Made by a program: the position numbers and the translations under genes. This document shows, piece after piece, positions 55,445-64,000 of a stretch of DNA of 64,000 nt. The stretch is from Icerya purchasi (lineage: Eukaryota > Arthropoda > Insecta > Hemiptera > Monophlebidae), in NCBI GenBank assembly GCA_039619475.1, contig CM077115.1, forward strand, positions 478,776,400-478,840,399. Reading direction: 5' to 3'. The notes below the pieces were generated by a model that saw only the letters and a program-made list of their open reading frames with translations, was not told the origin of the DNA and did not search any database. Every line of letters begins with the position of its first letter. The stretch's first letter is position 1.

Positions 55445-56005
55445 TAATCGGCTGTGAGTACGTATGTGGAAGGCGTGTTCTTGTTTGCGTATAACTATCG
55501 GTCGTGCTATCGTTTAGTTTCGAGTATGTTGACAGTTTCGTATCGTCGCTTTACGATTCGGTTGAAAAATTGTTTCCTTCTCGTTTCTGACTATAGACCG
55601 CCGTTAGTGATGCGTTCAGTCAAGCAGCTCCTCAACCGTGTGTCGCAGGGTACTGCTTTCAGGAAATCGCCACATTTACGTTTTCCGTGGTGAACATTGC
55701 TAGACCAGTCCCCGGTTAATAACTAAATTCGACGTTAGGTGGCGACTGCGAAGACTATTTTTTCGAAATTTCAGTAAAAGTTAGTGATTTCAAGTACGCC
55801 TTAACCTCTGTTTTGGTAAACGTTACGGCTTCTACAGATTCGCTCAACTATAATCATTGATTCTACTTCGTTTCCGGATTTCCGCTCTGAATAAATTATG
55901 TCCGAAGTAAGATTACACTATCAATACCGATTGTCTCCATTGAATTTAGTTTCCCCGCTCTTGACGGCCTACCATCACGCTATATATTCTTCACTTTTTT
56001 CCTGT
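55445..56005. other. Non-coding stretch
   Basis: No recognised content. The 79-codon frame at 55454-55693 has no known motif. Confidence 0.35.
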
Positions 56006-56014
56006 CTCTCTTTA

Positions 56015-56300
56015 TAGTTCCATTCTTAATTCCTGAGCGTCGGCGACTACCTATTCGTACATTTTTAGCTGTACAGACATAGGCATAGTGTTCATAGCAA
56101 TTGTTATATTCAACGCAGCGGTACACACGCAAGACTACATTTGGAACTGATTGTAGCCGCTTGTTATTGCGCTACAAGTGCAGTCCAATGTGTGCCTGCT
56201 GTGTACTAACCTAGCGCTCATATGATGTTGTACGTGGTGGTTTGCCATTTGCCTTCCACGTGATTATTAGCGATTATTTATTTAATTCTTTAAAATTATT
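56015..56300 (-). mobile_element. tRNA-related SINE, copy 4 (body)
   Basis: In reverse complement the body matches the SINE at 10.7 kb: CACGTGGAAGGCAAATGGCA, CATCATATGAGCGCTAGG, TGTAGTCTTGCGTGTGTACC, GTACGAATAGGTAGTCGCCG. It keeps an internal stretch around AATAACAAGCGGCTACAATC that copy 1 lost, so this is the fullest body. The tRNA head expected beyond 56300 is not readable and is replaced by unrelated sequence. Confidence 0.75.
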
Positions 56301-56304
56301 CTCT

Positions 56305-57020
56305 TACAATTATGGAATTCCGTCGTCAGCATATCTCGTGTTTTTAATCATTTCTTCTACTTAGCTAAGCTTCGAAGGCCTCTCACACGACCGGCTCGTG
56401 TCGTATGTATTAAACAAATAAACAAAACCGCGATATTAAAAAGTTTCCCCTAATCCCTTTTCAAATTCTGAGGATCTACGCTATTCATTCCAATAATCGG
56501 AGTCGCTTTCGTTCTGCATGAGCTTTTGATGAGGCACGAATACATCCACCTCCGCGAAAATTGAGAAAACGGTTTATTCCAAGCCGCGCTGTCGAATTAA
56601 TTAGTATATAAGTGAATTCAAGTCGAGTACATAATCCTATATTTCTTATAAGTACGAAACTCGTTTGTTCAAGACGTATAAGGAATCTAATGATTTACAG
56701 TATGTCACTTGCGTACTTAATAGTTCCGTAACTGGTACATTTCCGAATCTTTCTTGTGCATTGATGCGAAAATAGAAAAAGCGTTCAGTCCCTTGGCTGT
56801 TGATAAGCCATATTTCATCGTGCAGCCATCACAATGTATATGGTTCTATCTGTTTTAACTGTTTTCAGTAATTGTCTACTTATTTTGTTTCAGCCTGCAA
56901 ATTTTCGAACTTTAAGCGTGTAAATTACTTCTTACATTGGAAAATGTGTCCGAAACCTTTTTATTTGTTGCTATCTTGGTAGTACCTTATGTGCAACATT
57001 CGTTCTACCTGTTCGGACCT
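56305..57020. other. Non-coding stretch
   Basis: AT-rich sequence without a recognised gene or repeat. Confidence 0.4.
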
Positions 57021-57022
57021 AC

Positions 57023-57459
57023 ATATATATATATATATATATATTAATTACAACGTAATTCTTAGGCTACCCCCCATTCGAAAAAATGTCCCAAAAAAAT
57101 GTCCCAAAAAAATGTCCCAGAAAATGTCCCAGAAAAATGTCCCAGAAAAATGTCCCAATTTTATGTAACGTTTGTTATATTTTATAGAATTTTTGTAATT
57201 GTCATTTTACAAGTGTCACAATATTATGTAACGAAATATGTAACGAAAAATATAACGAAAAAATGAATTAATTATATATAATGAAAGTTAAATGTTAGGA
57301 TAGGATTTTTGTAATGATGTTATTTTTTTTTTGTGTTTTCGCCAGTAAGAATTACGTTGTAAATTTTGATCATTTTGTACAAAGTATAGAAGAGAAAGAG
57401 ACAGAAATGAAAGCAAGAGGGGTCAAGGGGTACAGCCCCTTGCGAAGCCAAAATGGCCG

Positions 57460-57509
<50 letters not shown>

Positions 57510-57540
57510 TGTATATATATATATACATATATATATATTG
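57023..57540 (+). mobile_element. (TA)n-flanked repeat family, copy D (most complete)
   Basis: The unit is about 57043-57465. It starts ATTAATTACAACGTAATTCT, holds a tandem array of AAATGTCCCA(G/A)A-like units (57083-57157), ATGTAACG-type words, and ends AGCCAAAATGGCCGAGTT. Both sides run into TA microsatellite (57023-57044 and 57463-57540). It matches copy A in reverse complement along its length and lacks the SINE there. No coding capacity. Confidence 0.8.
57083..57157. repeat. Tandem AAAATGTCCCA units
   Basis: Five to six units of AAAAATGTCCC(A/C) with period of about 13-14 bases inside copy D. Copies B and C carry fewer units. Confidence 0.8.
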
Positions 57541-57745
57541 TTACCACCGGGCGGAACTTATTCATGCTTTTCTTCAAAGAGCAGTCGTAGTATTTTGAGA
57601 GAGAGTTTTGAAACTCCGCTAGACACCGATCGATTTTCTAAATAATGACAAATCCGCGGAGATGTTATGTAACTTTATACTTAAATATAAAAGCGCCGCG
57701 CCGTTGAAATATGAATAAATTTGATACTCAACGCTTTCACATGTT
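57539..57745 (+). other. Possible solo LTR
   Basis: Starts TGTTACCACCGGGCGGAA, has a TATA box (TATAAAAG at 57686-57693), AATAAA at 57714-57719 and a CA-ending near 57740. This order (TG start, TATA, polyadenylation signal, CA end) fits a short LTR. No target duplication, internal region or second LTR could be confirmed. Confidence 0.3.
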
Positions 57746-57749
57746 GCAT

Positions 57750-58140
57750 TTTTAAGGATGCCTTTTCAAATTACCGCTCGCTGGAATTATTATATTAGTC
57801 CACGGAATACCGCAAATACTGTTGAAGGAAATATTTTATATTCAAAGTTTTTTTTTGTACCGAGTGTTTACATCGTCATACGTGAGCTGCTATACGTCTA
57901 CATCGAATTTACCATTGTTACATTCTATCATTTTTATCTGCTACGGCACTGTTGAGACAAAATAGAATAAACAAATAAAATATAACTGGAAAAAAAATCT
58001 TATTTTAAATAAAACGTTTTCTAAAATAATGCTGTGGACGTAATATACACGATATATATGCATTTTTTTTTTTATATATATAGGTGTATTATACATATTT
58101 TATAATTTTAACTTACGTTAAATAAGTATATCTTTCAAAA
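57750..58140. other. Non-coding stretch
   Basis: No recognised content. Confidence 0.4.
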
Positions 58141-58168
58141 TAAATTTTTAACACGTAATTAAAACAAT

Positions 58169-58724
58169 TACAGTAGACGCTCGTTTATTCGACATTCCGT
58201 ATTATCCGACACTCCGTATTATCCGACACTCCGTATTATCCGACACTCCGTATTATCCGACACTAAAAAATCTCTCAGGGAAGCGAATAATCATGCACAA
58301 CACACATTTAATATGTGATGATATTTTAGCATCAACTATGCATTCCAATGATAATGTAACACGACTACAACACACTCCGAGAGATATAAAAATTTCCCAC
58401 GATTAGCCATTTACTTTCTGGCTCACTTAAAACTGTCGACTGAAATCTATTTCGCAGCGTTGACAGCGTTAATTTCCCGAAAATGGCGAGATTATGCAGC
58501 CCAACAACGAATAAGTAAGGTGAAACAATTGTCGATGTATACCTTTTTAAAAAAATAATTTTTATGCTGAAATTTTTTTCTTAACTGTAATTGTTCTCTT
58601 TATAAATACGTAATAAAATTAAAAAACAAAAACAAAATTGAAAAAACTCCGTATTATTCGACTTTTTCAGCTATCCGACACATTCAATTCCCCAATTGTG
58701 TCGGATAACCGAGCGTCTACTGTA
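58169..58724. mobile_element. Pogo/Tigger-type MITE with TA duplication
   Basis: The element is 58171-58722 (552 bp). It starts CAGTAGACGCTCGTTTATTC and the reverse complement of its end starts CAGTAGACGCTCGGTTATCC. TA flanks both sides. CAGTAGA-type ends with TTATCCGAC motifs and a TA target are typical of pogo/Tigger elements. Near the left end four 17-bp units (58194-58261) repeat CCGTATTATCCGACA. No transposase frame is present. Confidence 0.85.
58194..58261. repeat. Four-copy 17-bp subterminal tandem repeat
   Basis: Units at 58194, 58211, 58228 and 58245 read ACTCCGTATTATCCGAC; the first has ATTCC. They resemble the inner part of the terminal inverted repeat and may be amplified transposase-binding sites. 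Confidence 0.9.
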
Positions 58725-58771
58725 TATATAAAACAATTATATATAATTGTTTTAATTACGTGTTAAAAATT

Positions 58772-59535
58772 CATTTGTTGTGAATATACATATACATAAA
58801 CAATGAGTTTAATTAATAAATATAGTGAAGTACAACTCTGTTAGTGACATGGATATTATTATTATTATTATTATTATTACATACGGGGAACTATGCGAGC
58901 CGAGCCTGTTAAATTAACTTATAAACTCTTTTGTATAAATTACAGTGTTTTAGAAATAAAAGGAGGTTGTTTGCGTGGGAGCTGTTATTATTTATTTAAT
59001 AATTGGTTTAGGTTTGGTACAATCTGTCGAAATATGACGGACAGTGAATTGGGAGGCGTTACAGAAAGGACAGATTAGTGTTATTGAGTAGATGCGAATG
59101 GGCTGCGAAAGAATGACCGAGTCTTTCAAATAATTTCTTCTTTTCGTAATTTGCTATTGGATGAGGTGTTCATTCTTCAACTTTTCCTTTTATATTTCTG
59201 GTGCATATGTAGTTGGAATTGTCCTTCATTCTACATTCCACTGTTGTATAGTTATCACTTAGCGCAGAATGCATTGTGTTTTAGACGGATGAAAAGTGGT
59301 GCAGCAATTAACCCAGTGGTTTAAGCTTCCTACGGACGTAATATAAGTGACACAAATAATGTTGGAAAAGAACAAATGGTTTTAACAATGTTACTTAATA
59401 ATATACCGATAAATAATATATTACAGCAAAACAATAATAAAATGAATAAAACTAAAATAAAGGAATTACTGCTAGAATTTAATTAATAACAAATATGTGT
59501 ATATGTGTATGCGTATATATAAGTTCTGTCTTTCC
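58772..59535. other. Non-coding stretch
   Basis: AT-rich with an ATT-type trinucleotide run at 58855-58877. No motif in the short frames. Confidence 0.4.
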
Positions 59536-59539
59536 GATC

Positions 59540-59838
59540 TATTCAGATTAGTGCAAGTGTTAAAAAGGCGGGGCCTGAGATTCTTTGGCCATGTGATGCG
59601 CCGAGAAGGATTGGAAAAAATGGTCATACAGGGAATAATAGAAGGTAAAAAGGGAATAGAGGACGACCTCCGACCAGGTAGGTTCATTGATTATATTAGA
59701 AACACAACAGGTCTATCAACACAACAGCTGGTTTGAAGCAGCTCAAAATCGAGAGAAAAGGAAAAAAAATTTGTTGAAATATGCTTATGATTGGTCACGA
59801 CGTCTGAACACAAACAACGACATAGAAGAAGATATATA
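59540..59838 (+). pseudogene. 5'-truncated RTE-clade LINE, ORF2 C-terminus
   Basis: The frame up to 59736 reads VLKRRGLRFFGHVMRREGLE, then MVIQGIIEGKKG, and RFIDYIRNTTGLSTQQLV; after a frameshift SREKEKKFVEI and a WSRRLNTN piece follow. This is the GHVMRR...EGKRxRGRPxxxxxDYI...TGLS end of an RTE-like ORF2. A GAAGAAG remnant at 59825 may be the tail. A frameshift inside the GRP block and the missing upstream domains mark it as a relic. Confidence 0.7.
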
Positions 59839-59839
59839 A

Positions 59840-62800
59840 GTTAGTCCGGTAAAAGTTTATACGGGTACGTCACTACTTAAAAGGCTTACTTCGTTTCTGA
59901 TGATATGTGAGAAATAGATATTAAATGGTTTATGCTTAAGTAGCGATAGATGAATAATGATAAGTTCTGGAAACTAAGTAGATAATATTTATTTATTAAA
60001 TAAATATACTCGTGCGTATTTATCTTGAGAACCAGCCGACAAGTCAACTGACTTGGTGAGGACTGAGGCATCGCATATGATTTAAATAAAAAAAAAAAAA
60101 AAACATTTTTTTTGGCAGAGATACTGATTATAAGGTACAAAATAACGACAATGAATTGTATTTACGCAGTTTATTTTTATAAAAAAAAAAAAAAAAACTG
60201 AAAAAACGAAGATTCAAATAAAGCGATAAATATGGAAATTTCATAGCGGAAAAAAGGATTTAATTGATTCTTAAAACACGATTAATTCTGTTGATAAAAT
60301 CTGGGATAATTTTTTGATGGCAAAAATATTTCGTAAATATTAAAAATTACATTAGTTCTTTTTAATGCGCAGATAACATCGTCTGAATGATTTTAAGAAT
60401 TCCAGATATTATTAAAGAGATTTGGCCACTGCCAATAATAGTAAAAGTTCTTAAAAGGAAATGAACACATTACGGCTAAATGTATAACGGAAAAAGTTCA
60501 ATCTAGCTCTTTAAGAGCTATTCGATAAAGCTTCGGTATTATTGCTTTTTTTTTTTTCATATTCGGTATCTTTTTGGTTTTTTCCTTTGAAATAGTTTTT
60601 ACTCGCGCCAATTCGCGAGTCTTTATGAAGAAGGAAAAACCGAGATAATTAATTTTAACGGATTATTCGATTTAAAGATTTATCTAAGGAATGGGTGTTT
60701 TTTAAATTTTGAACTGGTAATTGCGCCTTTTGACGCATAATTTCAATTTGAAATTTTTGCTATTTGTTTTTTTGTTGTTCCCGTTTTATCGCTGTAATTA
60801 TTCGCTTTAATATATAGATTACTCTGCTCATTTATCATAGAAAAGCGTATTATTTTAATAAATTTACGGATATTTTTTGAACTCGATTATTTAATATTTA
60901 AATATAATAATTACGCGCTACGGAAAATGGTAAAATTTTCTTTTTCATATTATTCGTAGGTGGGGTCCTGGTTAACGCGATTAAATTTAAAAAAAGTTCA
61001 ACAAAAAGAGACGAAGAATTGTTTTCTTTTTCTTTCATTTTTCAACGAAAAAAAAAAAAAAAAAAAAAAAACTTTTTAAACTAAAATTTTAAATTTTAGA
61101 ATTCGCCATTTTTGGCTCGTTCCGAAAAACTTTTTTTAAACCAATTCCCCTTCTAAATATCACCGGCAAAAAATAAGTTCGACGTAAAAAACAAGAATTA
61201 TCAACCGGAACGACGATGTACATAATTTTTGCGAAAAGTTAATTTCTCGAGAGGTTGGCGACTTGGAGAAGCTCCCCTTACCTTTGCATGAATTACAGAT
61301 TTCAAGATTGCGTAATAAATCACTTAGTAATTGGTGCCAGGAAGAACTGTTAAAATTTCTGAACAGTATAAAGTTCAGAAACCAAAAATATATAATACAT
61401 ATGTATATAGGAAATCTCTCGAACCGAAATTGTGTAATGAATTAGCGGCGCACAGTACCTCTAATACTTAGAGGCATTGTCTGCAGAATTTCGTCAGAAC
61501 TTTCGCAGCATGCTGTTGGTAGCGTAGACGTCAACGTGTTCCGTTACGGCCTATAATTTATTCCATGAAGCGGAGGCACAGGTACTTCTTTGAATTTCGC
61601 AACAGTTGGTTGCGAGGAAAACACCTTTTCCTAGACGGTATGAAAATGCGCATACTTCTAATCTGCGTGGTATTGCTGCTCATACGGGCAAACATAGCCG
61701 CCAAATAATCGTTGTTAACGGAAGGAGATCAGAATTTGGCAATGAATTTTTTGAAAATTTTGAAAATTTTGAAAATTTAATTTTTGTAAAATTTTCAACG
61801 AACGGAGCAATAATGCGTCTTCGTGTCGTAGTTCTTTCGATTGTTTATGTTTTCTTTGTATTAGGCTTAAGCGTTGAATGATTACTGCTGCTTCCTTGTT
61901 TTTACCTCTGCTCTTCAAGTTTAACTTAGTCTAGCCGTTTATGTCACGACGTTTTAAAATCATTCCCGCAATTTTAGCATAGGTCAGTGCTGTCCTTGTC
62001 CTGTCACTCTGCAGGTCTTAACGAGCTTATCGCTTTTGTTATCAAACGTCTCGCCATTCAGATATATGCCAATTTATTTTTCTTTATTACAAGATTGGCG
62101 TTTCCTCTGAGACAGGATTCCTATTCTTTACCAGACTGTGCTGTTTGTTTTGTTAAATTTTCCCCCTTTGTTATTTCCTTTAAAAGCGCCTTTTTTTTTC
62201 TTTTTTATTTCCGTTCTTTGGTATCATTCATTTGCCGACCTGTTTTCCCTGCTTCGTTATGTAAAGTCTCTTGTTTCCTCACCCCATTAACCACCGAATT
62301 TAATCGTATTTTGCTACTCGCACTGTTATTTATAGCGATTGGCCTAACATGGGCTGGTCTTCTATATCCCAGCTCGTTATTTAAATTGCTCTTGTTTTGC
62401 TTCATCTCCTATGTACAGACATCGGCTTCAGTGCCATTGAGTTTTTCTCCTTTCTTCCCAATTGCAAATTATCCTTTTCTATATATATATATAATTGTAA
62501 ATATTCTCTTGACTGTTTTCCTTCTTTTCATACATTTATCCTTCTTTTGATCCTATCGTTCTAACATTACTTCTCTTCCATCAGCATTGTGAACTGTGCT
62601 TGTGCAGATGTGATCATGGTGTTGAGTGGTAAATTCCTTCTTTCTCTCCGATGGGACTTTGTAGATTCTGCTTTGGCAGGGGTGACCATAATGTTTGACG
62701 GTTTTTTATCCATCACATTGGCATTGTGGGCGCTGCTTTTGCAGCTTTATTCGTTATGTTTGGTAGTTATTAAATTCGCTCTTCGCGTAAAAGAATGAAA

Positions 62801-63005
62801 CGTACGAGGGAAGATTAATAAGTAAGTTACACTCGTGCGTAGTTTTTACCTAATTTAACGTACAATAAAACGAAACCGGTTTTCATTTTCTATCTCCTCG
62901 TGAAAGAATGAAATCGGCATCATCTTATTTTTCGTTTGTTTACAGTGTCTGTTTGAAATGGAGCATCGTGTGGGGATCGGTCGTCCAACATTGAGAGGCG
63001 AAGTG
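59840..63005. other. Mostly non-coding stretch
   Basis: AT-rich, with A/T homopolymers at 60088-60104, 60180-60197 and 61046-61071 and a TTTTGAAAA triple repeat at 61748-61775. The longest frame, 187 codons at 61987-62550 (+), encodes a Phe/Leu/Ile-rich product that merely reflects T-rich sequence. A plus-strand frame at 62589-62798 is likewise hydrophobic. I see no domain, splice pattern or element I can support. Confidence 0.35.
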
Positions 63006-63008
63006 TAG

Positions 63009-63175
63009 TGCGGTTCTTGGTTTTTGTGGGCAAAAATCATAATCCTACTGAAATTCTTCTATAGATATGTGAAGTGTGCGGTGATAAAGCAATGTCGAGA
63101 CCCATGGTGTTCAAATTATGTTCGTGGAAGGACCAGATTATGTGGAAGATGAAGCGCGCAACTCTACATGCAGGT
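63009..63175 (+). pseudogene. N-terminal fragment of a mariner transposase
   Basis: The plus strand reads a damaged IRFLW block, then GKNHNPTEILL, a stop, ICEVCGDKAMSRPMVFKLCS, then W and KDQIMWKM. This follows the N-terminal DNA-binding region of mariner transposases of the kind fused in SETMAR (FLWAKNHNPTEIHxxICEVYGDNAMSxxMVxKWCxxFKEGRTNxHD). Only the helix-turn-helix region remains; the catalytic core is absent. It belongs to a different mariner lineage from the 52-kb copy. Confidence 0.65.
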
Positions 63176-63189
63176 TCGGATATGAGATC

Positions 63190-64000
63190 ACTTTTTAATT
63201 TTTAGAATTGTGTCCACGGCGTCAATAGTGCAGAAATAACAGTCGTCACTTTGTGATTTCTCTGTTCTCTCCACAACATAGCAACTCCATACCCGAACGC
63301 ATTTATTTTTCCCCGTAACCGCCTTCTCAGTTCTTCAAACATAAACATAACACACCTGATGTAAAATAAATCTATTTACCGAAAATTTCCTACAACAATA
63401 TAATACTTAGAGGTACAAAAAAGTGGTGAAGTAATGCTTTTGTAATGAGTTTTTTGTTTAGAAAAACATACCTTATGCGCGGTGCCCAAGACTTGTCTTG
63501 ATCTCTCAATCTTACACCAAAATAAGTGAATAAACTTTTTTGACAAATTTCATAATGTTCGTCAGATGTTTTTTTTGTTTTTTTTTTTTTTTTTTTTTTA
63601 TCGTATATTCTCCATAAATATAACAAAAATTGTTAGGACTGTTGTGGCCTGTGTTATTAATTACTGCGAGAATTGATGATTTCGCAGAAAACTTTACACA
63701 GTTTGAAAGTTGGTCTGTCTCTTTTTTTTTTTTTTTCGTTTTCACCTGACAGCAATTTAGATTTTATTCTCTTCCGAGGGGAAAACTCTAACATGATGGA
63801 AAGCAATGTTTAAACCGATTTTTTGATTTTCAGTTATTCTTTCGTTATAAATTGCTAGTTAGCTGAATATTCGCTCAGCTTAATTATGATTCAGCCTTTG
63901 CCTTTTTGTATAATACAACATAGGAAGCAACAATAATTTGCGAATAAAACTGCATCAAGTTGTGCTGTCACAGTCGAAAGCCAGGGAGGAAAATGACGAG
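63190..64000. other. Non-coding stretch
   Basis: AT-rich with long T-runs at 63577-63599 and 63722-63736. No recognised content up to the window end. Confidence 0.4.

Larger units (their letters stand above)
58143..58771. repeat. 28-bp palindrome arms around a MITE
   Basis: 58143-58170 and 58744-58771 are exact reverse complements over 28 bases. They are weakly similar for another 20 or so bases outward. Between them lie a pogo-type MITE and 21 further bases; a perfect 24-base palindrome (58730-58753) overlaps the right arm. Confidence 0.85.

Noticed and set aside
61987..62550. The longest ATG-started plus-strand frame outside the clear LINE pieces (187 codons), apparently a multi-spanning membrane protein
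   Set aside because: The sequence is T-rich, so any frame appears hydrophobic; there is no family motif or gene context, and it sits in repeat-poor non-coding sequence.

Overview
This window looks like an intergenic, repeat-filled stretch of an insect nuclear genome. It is AT-rich, with many A/T homopolymers and (TA)n microsatellites, and I could not recognise a single intact host gene, tRNA gene, rRNA gene or CRISPR array. The insect inference rests on the mobile-element mix: I-clade and R1-type LINEs, RTE-clade LINEs ending in GAA/AAT repeats, a Penelope-like element, Tc1/mariner, piggyBac, hAT and pogo elements, and a tRNA-headed SINE. The order cannot be fixed from sequence alone. Nothing looks bacterial except one decayed AAA-ATPase-like fragment whose family is mostly known from bacteria.

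Layout. 0.5-1.6 kb: a hAT MITE with 8-bp target duplication, then a 5'-truncated RTE tail. 1.6-8.1 kb: non-coding with simple repeats and a CpG-rich block (6.6-7.9 kb). 8.3-9.25 kb: a dead Tc1-like transposase on the minus strand. 10.5-11.2 kb: a (TA)n-flanked repeat broken by a SINE. 13.5-20.6 kb: scattered LINE fragments and a possible piggyBac C-terminus. 21.5-30.3 kb: a LINE cluster centred on a near full-length I-clade element (22.76-29.1 kb, plus strand) that carries a 1-kb RTE insertion in the opposite orientation. 31.3 kb: another RTE end. 34.3-36.0 kb: a CpG-rich, TE-poor block. 38.2-39.0 kb: the best preserved RTE copy, with an open C-terminal frame and a perfect 13-bp target duplication. 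39.7-40.3 and 46.1-46.5 kb: SINEs. 43.1-44.8 kb: a long imperfect inverted repeat. 46.95-48.0 kb: an internally deleted piggyBac.

48.78-49.72 kb holds the most distinctive structure: a short Penelope-like element with an open GIY-YIG domain, a hammerhead-like fold, perfect 73-bp inverted terminal repeats, a 33-bp tail and an 11-bp target duplication. 49.9-51.5 kb: an R1-type LINE cut by a small MITE. 51.4-51.9 kb: the decayed AAA-ATPase-like fragment. 52.2-53.3 kb: a mariner-type transposase pseudogene. 53.7-57.75 kb: LTR-like and Penelope-like debris, a decayed RTE, a SINE and a further (TA)n-flanked repeat. 58.2-58.7 kb: a pogo-type MITE inside a palindrome. 59.5 kb: an RTE end. 63.0 kb: the N-terminus of a mariner transposase.

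No working pathway is encoded. The elements relate to each other through nesting (SINE in repeat in microsatellite; RTE in I LINE; pogo MITE in palindrome; MITE in R1) and through shared machinery: RTE or other LINE enzymes presumably mobilised the SINEs. All protein assignments come from reading motifs by eye; no database search was run.
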